DNA of 64,000 bases from Dongia_B soli (GTDB lineage Bacteria; Pseudomonadota; Alphaproteobacteria; Dongiales; Dongiaceae), in the NCBI RefSeq assembly GCF_034044715.1, contig NZ_JAXCLW010000006.1, forward strand, positions 62,001-126,000, in the 5' to 3' direction. Position numbers and translations under genes: made by a program. This document shows, piece after piece, positions 17,041 through 25,525 of the stretch; within the stretch, counting starts at the first letter, position 1, and every line of letters starts with the position of its first letter. The notes beneath the pieces are model-generated. The model worked only from the letters and a program-made list of their open reading frames with translations, ran no database searches and was not told where the DNA came from.

Positions 17041-17113
17041 GGGCTGGCAGCTATTGCGGATATCGATGGCAATAACCGGTGCCCGGTGCGGAAGTTCCGG
17101 CGACGCCGTGGCC

Positions 17114-17659
17114 TTACTGGCCGCGACGGAATTCATAGGCATCGATACGCAGAACGCCATCATCGATGGTGCCATGCACGTCGAAACCTGACTCGTCGCT
17201 GAAATGCAGGAGCGATGCATTCAGCACGGCATAGCGGCCGGCATAAGCGTTATTGCGCTTGCCCCAGGATTCCTCATACCGGCCGTCGGGCAAAAGATCG
17301 AGGCGGATATAGCCGTCGGGCGAGAGCCAGGAGCCGGTTACATCCGCCGTGGCGTGAGCAGTGTTCTCTGCCACCGTATTGTGCTGCGCGGTGTCGAGGG
17401 CCGCCGCTGTGACGGGCGGCGCGGACCTAGCTTGCTGTATCATCGAATGATCCTCCTTCGGAACGGCGCGAAACGGCTGGGCAATCTGTTGCGCGGCTGC
17501 GGCCACGAAGACCGCCGCCAGGATGGCAATATTGCGAAACCCTTGGCCAGCCCCGCGGACTTGGGACGGAGCCGCGGATTTCCGCGAGACGAATGACCGC
17601 GCCAACTGCTCCTGACGAGCGGCTTTGGCGCGGATGGATGGAATGGCGCTGACGGGCAT
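17114..17659 (-). CDS. Atu4866-domain protein with N-terminal membrane segment
   Basis: A 181-residue protein. The N-terminus is Arg/Lys-rich, with one hydrophobic segment (NIAILAAVFVAAAAQQI, about 43-60) that could anchor or export it. The C-terminal 80 residues form an Atu4866-type small beta domain: GSWLSPDGYIRLDLLPDGRY, NNAYAGRYAVLNASLLHF, DDGVLRIDAYEFRRG. These domains are usually lone and of unknown function. AAGGAGG before ATG 17659 is a strong start signal. It is divergent from the araC gene, with 217 bp between them, a likely target of that regulator. Confidence 0.75.
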   Translation of the reverse strand: MPVSAIPSIRAKAARQEQLARSFVSRKSAAPSQVRGAGQGFRNIAILAAVFVAAAAQQIAQPFRAVPKEDHSMIQQARSAPPVTAAALDTAQHNTVAENTAHATADVTGSWLSPDGYIRLDLLPDGRYEESWGKRNNAYAGRYAVLNASLLHFSDESGFDVHGTIDDGVLRIDAYEFRRGQ

Positions 17660-17876
17660 GCTGAACCTCCTTCCTGATTGGCCTTCTCGCGGAATTGATG
17701 AGAAGGGGATGGCGGTCTGCGTCACTGATGGGGGCTAACTTAACGGGTAAAGCGGGTTTGGCGAATATCTGAATCTATGAGAGTATTGCCTAATCCTATT
17801 GTCATCCCAATTTAATGATGACCTAGGCCCGAAAATAATAGCCTATATATACCAAGCGAGCTGAACCGAGGAAGAG

Positions 17877-18857
17877 ATGGTCGCATCCGAGAAAAAAATC
17901 CAGTCCGAGCGACAAGTTTCACCCCAAGTTTCACCGGTGCAGGCCCGCATGGTGGCTTTGCTCGACAAGTTGGCGCCCCAGGAGGGTCACACCCTGGCGC
18001 CGATCGAGGGGGTGAAATTCATGCGCGCCACGCGCTCCTTGCCGCGCATGCCGGTGCTCTACGAGCCCTGCATCGTGGTGATCGCCCAAGGCCGCAAGCG
18101 CGGCTATCTCGGCGATGAGGTCTTTCCCTATGACGCGCAGCAATTCCTGGTCCTGGCCGTGCCGCTGCCCTTCGAGGCGGAGACCGAGGCCAGCCCCGAG
18201 GAACCGTTGCTCGGCATCTCCATGCGGATCGATCTGAAAGTGGCCGCCGAATTGCTGCTGGCGCTGGACGAGGCCGGCAGCTACGCGCAGCAAATGCCGA
18301 AGGGGATCTGCGCGACACCGCTCGATGCGAAGCTCGGCGATGCGGTGGTGCGGCTGCTCGATGCCTGCACCTCGCCGCTGGAAGCAAACCTGCTGGCCCC
18401 GGCGATCCTGCGCGAGATCTATTTCCGCGTGCTGGCGAGCGAGCAGGGCGGGGCGATCCGCGCCGCGCTCACCCATCAGAGCCAGTTCGGCAAGATCGCC
18501 AAGGCGCTGCGCCGCATCCACGCCGAATATAGCGGCGATCTCGATGTCGCGAAGCTCGCGGATGAGGCGGGGATGAGCGTTCCGGCCTTCCATGCCAATT
18601 TCAAAGCGGTGACCCAGACCTCGCCGATCCAGTACCTCAAGACCACGCGATTGCATAAGGCGCGGCTGCTGATGGTGCAGGACGGCGTCACCGCCGCCGT
18701 CGCCTCCGACCGCGTCGGCTATGAAAGCCCCTCGCAGTTCAGCCGCGAATTCAAACGCTTCTTCGGCCGCACCCCGCAGGAAGAAACCCGCTTCATGAAA
18801 AACCTGCTGGTCGAGATACCGATGGAGCAGTCGTCGCGCTATGTGACGGTGCAGTAG
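17877..18857 (+). CDS. AraC-family regulator with AraC_N domain
   Basis: A 326-residue activator-type regulator. The N-terminal AraC_N ligand domain (about 25-190) shows SLPRMPVLYEPCIVVIAQGRK-type sequence and GYLGDEVFPYDAQQFLVLAV. Two C-terminal helix-turn-helix motifs (about 215-310) include LDVAKLADEAGMSVPAFH and VGYESPSQFSREFKRFFGRTP. GAGGAAGAG precedes ATG. Divergent from the Atu4866 gene; the spacer has an AT-rich GCCTATATATACC that could be part of a promoter. Inducer unknown. Confidence 0.9.
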   Translation: MVASEKKIQSERQVSPQVSPVQARMVALLDKLAPQEGHTLAPIEGVKFMRATRSLPRMPVLYEPCIVVIAQGRKRGYLGDEVFPYDAQQFLVLAVPLPFEAETEASPEEPLLGISMRIDLKVAAELLLALDEAGSYAQQMPKGICATPLDAKLGDAVVRLLDACTSPLEANLLAPAILREIYFRVLASEQGGAIRAALTHQSQFGKIAKALRRIHAEYSGDLDVAKLADEAGMSVPAFHANFKAVTQTSPIQYLKTTRLHKARLLMVQDGVTAAVASDRVGYESPSQFSREFKRFFGRTPQEETRFMKNLLVEIPMEQSSRYVTVQ

Positions 18858-18892
18858 GACGATCACGCACTTTTATATCGGCGCAGTCGTTG

Positions 18893-19050
18893 CCGTGGAC
18901 CCTCGGGTCAAGCCCGAGGGTGACAACCTTGTTTGTTGTTGTGTTGTGCGATGGCCAGTGACGCTGCGTGCTGATGGCGATGTCGCCGGTCATCGCAATG
19001 CGTTGATGCCATTCTCGCTGTCACCCTCGGACTTGATCCGAGGTCCATCG
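18893..19050. repeat. REP pair (+, -)
   Basis: Cores at 18899-18921 (+, intact G:C-type stem) and 19023-19044 (-, one base deleted in the right arm), 124 bp apart. The second abuts the M23 peptidase remnant, suggesting insertion or recombination at that point. Confidence 0.85.
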
Positions 19051-19059
19051 CGGAAACTG

Positions 19060-19245
19060 ATGAGCGTTGCCTCACTTGCACCGTTCGTCGCCTCTAAGAG
19101 CGAGAACGGTAAACATGCGAAAACGCATTTGCATTTTGAGGTTCGATACGGAGACGTAGGACACAGTCTCAATTCTCGAACGGCGATTAATCCACTCTAT
19201 TATCTGCCTTGGCTGAGAGATGCAATTTATGGTAGTGATAATTAG
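19060..19245 (+). pseudogene. C-terminal remnant of an M23-type peptidase
   Basis: About 60 codons directly after a REP copy end with GKHAKTHLHFEVRYGDVG, then TAINPLYYLPWL. THLHFEVR followed by NPLYYL is the C-terminal signature of M23 zinc peptidases (cell-wall hydrolases). The rest of the domain is missing, there is no start of its own, and the base composition is clearly AT-richer than the neighbours. I read it as the surviving 3' end of a gene lost when the REP-bearing DNA was inserted or recombined, possibly of foreign origin. Confidence 0.6.
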
Positions 19246-19355
19246 ATGATTGCGGGTCCTGTTGCCGCCTTGGTCTTCTGGCTAACCCTCAGGCCCGATC
19301 TCGAGCCCGAGCCCGATCTCGATTAAGAGGGCTGACCGGTCATCCTAAAAGGAAA

Positions 19356-19386
19356 ACGGGAAGGATCATTTCCGTCCCTTTTTTTA
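19356..19386. terminator. Hairpin terminator, probably bidirectional
   Basis: ACGGGAA-GGATCA-TTTCCGT with one G-T pair. A long T-run follows on the plus strand and a shorter one (TTTTCC) on the minus strand, just beyond the stop of the minus-strand dioxygenase gene. Confidence 0.6.
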
Positions 19387-19406
19387 TCCTGCGATGCGTG
19401 ACCGCA

Positions 19407-20216
19407 TCACGTTTCGATGGTGATGCGGTGCATTTCCCGGCGGTGGCCGTGATAGTCGTTGATCGGCAGATGCTGGGTGCTGCGGTTGTCCCAGAAGGTG
19501 AGGGTGCCGGGGGCCCAGCGGACGCGGGTGAGGAATTCGCCCTTGACCGCGTGCTGGCAGAGATAGTCGAGCAGCGGCTTGCTTTCCTCCACCGTCATGC
19601 CCTTGAAATGGGTGGTGTAGGTGGCGTTGACGTAAAGCAGCTTCTTGCCGGTTTCCGGATGCACCTTGATGACCGGATGTTCGCCGCGCTTATTCTCAAG
19701 ACGCATCGGCATGATGGTCTGCTTGGTCACCGGATCGATTTCCGGCACCGCCGTTTCATGCACGCCGATAAGCTGTTCCAGAATGCCCTTCAGCGTATCA
19801 GAGAGGGCTTCATAAGCGAGGTACATGTTGGCGAAGAGCGTGTCGCCGCCCTTTGGCGGGGTGTCGATCGCATAGAGCGCGGAGCCGAGGACCGGCTTTT
19901 CGAGGAAAGTGACATCGGAATGCCATTTCTCGCCGAAGACCTTGCGGTCGTCCTTTTCCTTGACGACACGGAGGACTTCCGGATGCGCATCGTCGATCGG
20001 CCGGGCGGCGATATAGGGATGCACATGGAGCGGGCCGAAATAGCTGGCGAAGGCCTTGTGCTGTTCGATGCTCAGCTTCTGGTTACGGAAGACCAGGACC
20101 TGGTGTTCCCAAAGGGCGGCGCGGATCGAGGCGACGACATTCTCGCCCAGCTTGGCCGACAGATCCACGCCATGAATTTCCGCGCCCAGGGCGCCGGTCA
20201 TCGGTTGAATTTCCAT
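19407..20216 (-). CDS. TauD/TfdA-family dioxygenase
   Basis: Fe(II)/2-oxoglutarate-dependent dioxygenase of 269 residues. The iron facial triad is visible: H and D in KWHSDVTFLEKP (about residues 98-100) and the distal H in NRSTQHLPIND or HRITIE near the end; the 2-oxoglutarate-binding Arg is in HRREMHRITIE. Other family marks are GAEIHGVDLS near the start and GGDTLFANMYLAYEALS. TauD-like enzymes release sulfite from taurine or hydroxylate related substrates; no sulfonate transporter is adjacent, so the substrate is open. ATG 20216 is preferred to an upstream TTG. The acyl-CoA synthetase gene ends 43 bp upstream. Confidence 0.85.
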   Translation of the reverse strand: MEIQPMTGALGAEIHGVDLSAKLGENVVASIRAALWEHQVLVFRNQKLSIEQHKAFASYFGPLHVHPYIAARPIDDAHPEVLRVVKEKDDRKVFGEKWHSDVTFLEKPVLGSALYAIDTPPKGGDTLFANMYLAYEALSDTLKGILEQLIGVHETAVPEIDPVTKQTIMPMRLENKRGEHPVIKVHPETGKKLLYVNATYTTHFKGMTVEESKPLLDYLCQHAVKGEFLTRVRWAPGTLTFWDNRSTQHLPINDYHGHRREMHRITIET

Positions 20217-20258
20217 CTCGGTTCTCGCAGCTAGTAGCTCTCGTTGGATCAAACTCAG

Positions 20259-22343
20259 TCATCGCAAAACGATCAAGGCATCCACCACGACGCAACCCTT
20301 GCCATCCTCGCGGACCTTGATCGGGTTGAGGTCGATTTCCGCAATCCGCTCGGCATTGGCCTGGGCGAAATCCGCGAGACCATAGAGGCAGTCGACCAGG
20401 CTGCGCAGATCCGCGCCGGGCCGGCCGCGATAGGGGCGCAGCAGCGCCGCACCCTTGGTCTCGCCGATCAGGGCTTCAATATCGCCATTGCGCAGCGGCA
20501 GCAAGCGAAGCGCGAAATCCTTCATCACCTCGATGCCGATGCCACCCATGCCGAAAGCCAGCGACAGGCCGAAATCCGGGTCGCGTGACACGCCGCCGAA
20601 GACCTCGATCCCGTCGGCGACGAATTCCTGCACCAGATAGCCGTCGATCTTGGCGTTATCGAGGCGGCTGAGCCGTTCCTCCAGCAGGCGCCAGGCGGCG
20701 TCGAACTCGGCTTCGTTGCGCAGGCCGACGATCACCAGGCCATGCTCGGATTTATGCGGGATATCGTCGGAAACGACTTTCAGCACCACCGGGAAGCCGA
20801 TCTCGCGCGCCACCGACCGTCCGTCATCCAGCGCGCGGACGAGATGTTCGCGCGAGACCGGCACGCCATAGGGCTGCAACAGCTTCTTTGCATCATATTC
20901 GCCGATCACCTGGCGCGTGCCGTTGAGATCGGGCGAGGCGGGATGCTTGACTTGGCGCAGGGGCGGCAAGGGGGCGAGGTGACGCGCCACCCGGTCGATG
21001 GCGCCGAGGCCCTGGCGCGTGCCGCCGATCTGGGGAATGCCGTGTTCGGCAAGGTAATTGACCTGGGTCAGGTTCATCAAGCCGGGGCGGGTATTCATGA
21101 GATAATGAGGCTTGTCGCTGTTTTCGGCGGCTTCGACCAGCAGCTTCATTTCGTCGAGCAAGCGATCCTCGCCGATCATCGGCTGCTTCTCGTTGCAATC
21201 GGCGCAATAGACGATGCTGTCGTGATCCTCACTCTCGTTCAGCACCGCGAGCGCATTCGGCAGATTGGTGCGCCAGTCGCCATTGCCCCAGCTATCGAGC
21301 GGATTGCCGTCGCCGGTGATCGGTCCTTGCACACTTTCGACCTTGGCGCGGTCGGCGGCGGAGAGCGGCGGGAGTTCCCAGCCGGATGCGGTGGCGACAT
21401 CGAGGATGAGTTCCGCCTGGCCGCCCGATCCGGTGATCACCGATGAGCGCCGGCCGCGCGGCAGGCGCTTGCCCTGGCACACCGCCAGAACCTCGGTCAG
21501 TTCATCCATGTCATTTACTTCGATGGCGCGATGGGCGCGCAGCAATTCGGAGAAGACGCGGGATTCGCCGGCGAGGCCGCCGGTATGGCTGGTGATCGCA
21601 TGGCGCGCGCGTTCGCTCTGCCCGACCTTCAAGACGACGACCGGCTTGCCGCAATCGGCCGCGCGGTCCAAAGCCGCGACATAGCGTTCGGGCGAGCGCA
21701 CGGTTTCGGTGAAGGTGGCGATTACCTTGGTCGCCGGATCGTCAATCAGGTAATCGATGAGCGCCGCGGTATCGACCACCGCTTCATTGCCGGTCGAGGC
21801 GATCAGGCTGAAGCCGAAGCGGCGCACATCGCCGAGCAACCCGTTGCCGATGGAACCGCTTTGCGAGATCAGCGCGACATTACCGGGCAGGCCCTTGGGA
21901 TCGCGCACTTCGTAGATATAAGTCGTGCTGCGGGCGGGCGGGTTGAAGATGCCCATGCAATTCGGACCGCAGAGCGAGATATTGCCCGCACGGCAGATAT
22001 CGGCGATGGCCTGCTGTGTTTTCTTTCCCTCGTCGCCGCGTTCGGCGAAGCCGCCACCATAAATCACCGCGCCGCCGGCGCCTTTATCGGCCAGTGTTTG
22101 CAGATGCTCGACGATGCGATCGCCGACACAGATCGACACGACATCCGGCGCTTCGGGCAGATCATTCACGCTGCGGTAGCATTTCAGGCCGAGCAATTCG
22201 TCATATTTCGGATTGATCGGATAGACCCGGCCAGGAAAACCAAGGCGGCTCAGCGATTGGATCAAGGTGCGTCCGATCGAGGGACGTTCCGATGCACCGA
22301 GAATGGCAATGGATTGGGGATTGGCAAGCCGGGAAAGGGTCAT
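20259..22343 (-). CDS. NDP-forming acyl-CoA synthetase (CoA-binding plus ATP-grasp)
   Basis: Fused acetyl/acyl-CoA synthetase (ADP-forming type), 694 residues. Domains in order: CoA-binding Rossmann domain (1-130, SIAILGASERPSIGRT, YPINPKY), CoA-ligase domains (150-460) with the phospho-histidine in SHTGGLAGE near residue 253, and a C-terminal ATP-grasp domain (480-694) with FPVVLKVVSDDIPHKSEHG and GYLVQEFVADGIEVFGG. It interconverts an acyl-CoA with free acid and ATP. It is probably co-transcribed with the downstream dioxygenase and divergent from the enoyl-CoA hydratase, suggesting one catabolic locus. Confidence 0.9.
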   Translation of the reverse strand: MTLSRLANPQSIAILGASERPSIGRTLIQSLSRLGFPGRVYPINPKYDELLGLKCYRSVNDLPEAPDVVSICVGDRIVEHLQTLADKGAGGAVIYGGGFAERGDEGKKTQQAIADICRAGNISLCGPNCMGIFNPPARSTTYIYEVRDPKGLPGNVALISQSGSIGNGLLGDVRRFGFSLIASTGNEAVVDTAALIDYLIDDPATKVIATFTETVRSPERYVAALDRAADCGKPVVVLKVGQSERARHAITSHTGGLAGESRVFSELLRAHRAIEVNDMDELTEVLAVCQGKRLPRGRRSSVITGSGGQAELILDVATASGWELPPLSAADRAKVESVQGPITGDGNPLDSWGNGDWRTNLPNALAVLNESEDHDSIVYCADCNEKQPMIGEDRLLDEMKLLVEAAENSDKPHYLMNTRPGLMNLTQVNYLAEHGIPQIGGTRQGLGAIDRVARHLAPLPPLRQVKHPASPDLNGTRQVIGEYDAKKLLQPYGVPVSREHLVRALDDGRSVAREIGFPVVLKVVSDDIPHKSEHGLVIVGLRNEAEFDAAWRLLEERLSRLDNAKIDGYLVQEFVADGIEVFGGVSRDPDFGLSLAFGMGGIGIEVMKDFALRLLPLRNGDIEALIGETKGAALLRPYRGRPGADLRSLVDCLYGLADFAQANAERIAEIDLNPIKVREDGKGCVVVDALIVLR

Positions 22344-22444
22344 CGTGCTGGCACCGTTACGCTGGCATTAATTATTCGTTTGTAGATTCGTCTTTTCACT
22401 TTTACCAAAGCGCTAAGAGGCGTCGTGCCAAATATGCACCTGCC

Positions 22445-22489
22445 TTGACAGATTATCATGTTAACTTGTAAAGACAAGTCATTACAAGT
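22445..22489. promoter_or_regulatory. Promoter with overlapping ACTTGT operator
   Basis: A perfect -35 TTGACA (22445-22450) is followed 18 bp later by TAAAGA. That -10 region lies within a palindrome, ACTTGT-AAAG-ACAAGT (22464-22479), and a third half-site ACAAGT at 22484-22489 is in phase (10 bp). This looks like a repressor site, perhaps GntR or TetR type, covering the promoter of the enoyl-CoA hydratase gene. No such regulator is adjacent. Confidence 0.5.
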
Positions 22490-22540
22490 GACGGTAGCAG
22501 CTCAAGAACTGCCGCCGCAGTCGCGGGGAGGCGACGGATC

Positions 22541-23353
22541 GTGACCTATCAGCACATTCTCTATGCGGTCGATGACCGCGTTGCGACGATCACCTTCAAT
22601 CGCCCGAAGCAGCATAATGCGCTCAGCGTGCCCCTGGTGGAGGAGTTCATCCTGGCGATCGCCGCGGCGGATAAAGATCCGGATGTGCGCGTTATCGTGG
22701 TCACCGGGGCCGGGGACAAGGCCTTCTCCGCCGGCTATGACATGAAGGAATCCTCCGAGAACAAGGACCATTCGCTGGCCGCCAATCGTGCGCGGACGGC
22801 GTGGGACCTGCGCTTCGTGCTGTCGGTCTGGGATTGCAGCAAGCCGGTCATCGCCATGATCGACGGCTATTGCTTCGCCGGTGCTTTCGAATTCGCCATG
22901 TGCTGCGACAGCCGCTATTGCTCTGATGTTTCCAGCTTTGCTTGCCTGGAAGCACGCTTTGCCAGCGCTGTCACACCGATCATGCCCTGGTTGATCGGCC
23001 AGCGTGCCCGCGCGCTCGTCTATACCGGCGACAAGATCGGCGCCGATGAGGCCTTGCGCCTCGGCCTGGTCGACAAGGTCTTTGCCAAGGCCGATCTGCA
23101 GGCCGAGGTGATGAAGATCGCCAAGCGCATGTCGCGGGTCGCGCTTGATTACCTCAAGCTGAACAAGCGGGCGATCAACAATACATTCGAAGCGATGGGC
23201 CTGCGCCAGTCGCTGCTTTATGGCGCCGAACTGGCGGCGACGATGCTGACCCAGGGCTCGCCGGAAGGGGACCGCTTCAACGAAATCCGCCAGAAGGACG
23301 GGTTGGCGGCGGCGCTCAAATGGCGCGATGAGCAATTCTCGCCGTTCGAATAG
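22541..23353 (+). CDS. Enoyl-CoA hydratase/isomerase family protein
   Basis: Crotonase-fold enzyme of 270 residues acting on an acyl-CoA. Family marks are ATITFNRPKQHNALS, VIVVTGAGDKAFSAGYDMKE (oxyanion-hole region, about 53-72) and MIDGYCFAGAFEFAMCCD (about 106-123), where the usual GGG is FAGAFE. The usual catalytic Glu pair is not obvious, so the reaction could be hydration, isomerisation or hydrolysis. It starts at GTG 22541 after GGGGAGG. It lies between the acyl-CoA synthetase and the ABC importer, so it may process a product of imported substrate. Confidence 0.85.
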   Translation: MTYQHILYAVDDRVATITFNRPKQHNALSVPLVEEFILAIAAADKDPDVRVIVVTGAGDKAFSAGYDMKESSENKDHSLAANRARTAWDLRFVLSVWDCSKPVIAMIDGYCFAGAFEFAMCCDSRYCSDVSSFACLEARFASAVTPIMPWLIGQRARALVYTGDKIGADEALRLGLVDKVFAKADLQAEVMKIAKRMSRVALDYLKLNKRAINNTFEAMGLRQSLLYGAELAATMLTQGSPEGDRFNEIRQKDGLAAALKWRDEQFSPFE

Positions 23354-23365
23354 CGAAAAAAATCA

Positions 23366-23402
23366 CCGGCTCTTCGGCAGGCGACTGTGGCGAAAGAGCC
23401 GG
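23366..23402. terminator. Hairpin between hydratase and ABC genes
   Basis: Nine-base arms CCGGCTCTT / AAGAGCCGG around a 19-base loop, right after the hydratase stop. The T-run is on the minus-strand side, so its use on the plus strand is doubtful. Confidence 0.35.
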
Positions 23403-23497
23403 GCCATAGATGCAGCGATGGTCGGCATGACGATCGGAATTGACATCGACGGCAATTACATTCCAATTCGCAGTCGTCACAATGGGAGGATTTCGCA

Positions 23498-24340
23498 ATG
23501 CGTACCAACTTTCTTGCCGTCGCCGCTACTTTGCTGGCGATCGGTTACACCAATGCCGCAATTGCCGCCGATAAGTTCGGCGATTGCGAACTGACTGGCA
23601 CGAAAGGCTCCATGCCGGTTTCGACCGTCGTTCCCGGCCAGGTCACCGTTCAGGTCGCCTTGCCGGCCCCCGGCTGGTACAACGGCGACACGCCGGAAAC
23701 CATCAAAGACGGCTATGAATATTGCATGGCCGCCAACATGGCCTATCGCGCCGGCTACGATAAGCTCGCCATCGTCAATGCCACCTGGGATTCACTGATC
23801 GCCGGCCAGACCCGGAATTACGATTTTGCTCTCTCCGAAGCGACGATCACGGAGGCCCGCAAGAAGGTCGTCTCCTTCTCGATCCCGTATTTCAGCTCGG
23901 ATCTCGGTGTCCTGGTGAAGAAGGGCACGAAGGTCGATGAAAAGACCATCAAGGACATGCGGATCGGCGTCCACCAGGGCACGACCGGTGCTGATTTCGC
24001 CACGAACGTGCTCAAGCCGACCAAGCCGGTGAAGACCTTCCCGGATACGCCGGGCATGTTCGTCGCTTTGGCTGCAGGCCAGATCGACGTCGTCCTCACC
24101 GATACCGCCTATGTGCTCGGCCAGGCCGCGAAGTCGAACGGCATGATGGTCACCGTCGGCCAGTATTCGACCGGCGAGGAATATGGCGCCGTCTATCCGA
24201 AGGATGGCAAGAACAACGCCGAATGGGACAAGATCATCAAGTCGATGCAGGATGACGGCACCCTGAAGAAGCTGGCGCATAAATACCTGGCCGAAGCCTG
24301 GGGCGCCGATCCGACCCAGATTCCCTATTGGAAGCACTAA
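23498..24340 (+). CDS. Amino-acid ABC transporter substrate-binding protein
   Basis: Periplasmic binding protein, 280 residues, of the family-3 (polar amino acid) group. The signal peptide MRTNFLAVAATLLAIGYTNA ends at AIAA before DKFGD. The mature protein shows DFALSEATITEARKKVVSFS, YFSSDLGVLVKKG, MRIGVHQGTTG and GQIDVVLTDTAYV. TGGGAGGATTTCGCA precedes ATG. First gene of a complete importer: permease 45 bp downstream, then the ATPase. Ligand not deducible; opines, arginine or other cationic amino acids are all possible. Confidence 0.9.
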   Translation: MRTNFLAVAATLLAIGYTNAAIAADKFGDCELTGTKGSMPVSTVVPGQVTVQVALPAPGWYNGDTPETIKDGYEYCMAANMAYRAGYDKLAIVNATWDSLIAGQTRNYDFALSEATITEARKKVVSFSIPYFSSDLGVLVKKGTKVDEKTIKDMRIGVHQGTTGADFATNVLKPTKPVKTFPDTPGMFVALAAGQIDVVLTDTAYVLGQAAKSNGMMVTVGQYSTGEEYGAVYPKDGKNNAEWDKIIKSMQDDGTLKKLAHKYLAEAWGADPTQIPYWKH

Positions 24341-24384
24341 TCGGCCGATACTGAAAAATAGGGCATAGAAGCAGGGCACTGAAA

Positions 24385-25500
24385 ATGACGGCGCGCGACA
24401 AACTCACTGCAAGCGATACGACCGGTCGCCGCTGGCGCTTCGGTGCTCCGCCCAAGAACCCGACCAAGCTGGCGCTCACCGCAATCGCGGTGGGCGTCAT
24501 CCTGGCGGCTTTGAGCTGGCTCACCCTCGACAATCTCTATCTTGCCTTGCAGGCGCTGGAACAGGGTGGCGCTGCGGCAAAGATCATCCTGGTGATCCTC
24601 GGCATCGGCGCTCTTTATCCGCTGCGCCCGGCCTTCCGCAGCCTTGCGCGGGCGCGCTCTTCGCGCCAGGCGCTGGCACAGAACGATCTGGTCAATGCCC
24701 GGATCGATACCGCGGCGTCACGCGATGCCGCCTGGATCTCCATCAGCCTCTCGGTCGCTTTGGCGATCGTGCTGATGGTGGTGGAATTCTTGATCGCCAA
24801 CGACCTGGCGGTCAGCCGCACCTTCTTCCTGCTGCCGCTGATGGGCGAGACCTTGGGTCTCATCCTCCAGGCCTTCCTTACCAATATCTATATCTTCCTG
24901 ATTGCCGAGGTGCTGGTCCTGGTGGTCGGCCTCATTGTCGCCATCGCGCGTTTCACGCCGGGCGAGGCGGGTAAGCCGATCCGCGCTTTGGCGGTGATCT
25001 ATACCGACGTCTTCCGCGGCCTGCCGGCGATCATCAATATCTACCTGATCGGTTTCGGTATCTCGCTGACCGGCTTGCCGGTGCTGAAGGACTGCTCGCA
25101 GGAAACCTTCGCCATCATCGCGCTGACCCTGACCAACAGCGCCTATGTGGCCGAGATCTATCGCGCCGGCATCGAAAGCATTCATTGGAGCCAGATCGCG
25201 GGCGCGCGGTCGCTCGGCCTCACCTATATGCAGACGATGCGCTTCGTCATCGTGCCGCAGGCGGTGCGCCGGATCATTCCGCCGCTGCTGAACAGCTTCA
25301 TCAGCCTTCAGAAGGATACCGCGCTGGTCAATATCATCGGCGCGATGGATGCCTTCAACCAGGCGAAGATCATCGCCAGCAACCATTTCAACCTGTCGGC
25401 GGTGACGACCGTCGCCATCATCTTCGTTGTCATCACCATCCCGCAGGCGCGGCTGGTCGACCGGCTGGTCGAACGTCGCCGGCTCGCGGGCGGGATGTAA
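24385..25500 (+). CDS. Amino-acid ABC transporter permease with N-terminal extension
   Basis: Inner-membrane permease, 371 residues. The C-terminal 220 residues are a normal HisM/GltK-type unit: NIYIFLIAEVLVLVVGLIVAI, FRGLPAIINIYLIGFG, and the ATPase-contact EAA loop YRAGIESIHWSQIAGARSLG. About 140 residues come before this unit, with three more predicted membrane segments (LALTAIAVGVILAALSWL, IILVILGIGALYPL, ISLSVALAIVLMVVEFLI). It is the only permease in the operon, so it probably forms a homodimer. Followed 25 bp later by the ATPase gene. Confidence 0.85.
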   Translation: MTARDKLTASDTTGRRWRFGAPPKNPTKLALTAIAVGVILAALSWLTLDNLYLALQALEQGGAAAKIILVILGIGALYPLRPAFRSLARARSSRQALAQNDLVNARIDTAASRDAAWISISLSVALAIVLMVVEFLIANDLAVSRTFFLLPLMGETLGLILQAFLTNIYIFLIAEVLVLVVGLIVAIARFTPGEAGKPIRALAVIYTDVFRGLPAIINIYLIGFGISLTGLPVLKDCSQETFAIIALTLTNSAYVAEIYRAGIESIHWSQIAGARSLGLTYMQTMRFVIVPQAVRRIIPPLLNSFISLQKDTALVNIIGAMDAFNQAKIIASNHFNLSAVTTVAIIFVVITIPQARLVDRLVERRRLAGGM

Positions 25501-25525
25501 GTAACCGGTATGTAAGGCAGCCGAC

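Noticed and set aside
18858..19406. tRNA, integrase or attachment site near the AT-rich M23 fragment
   Set aside because: No cloverleaf-like sequence, no integrase and no flanking direct repeat could be seen by eye.
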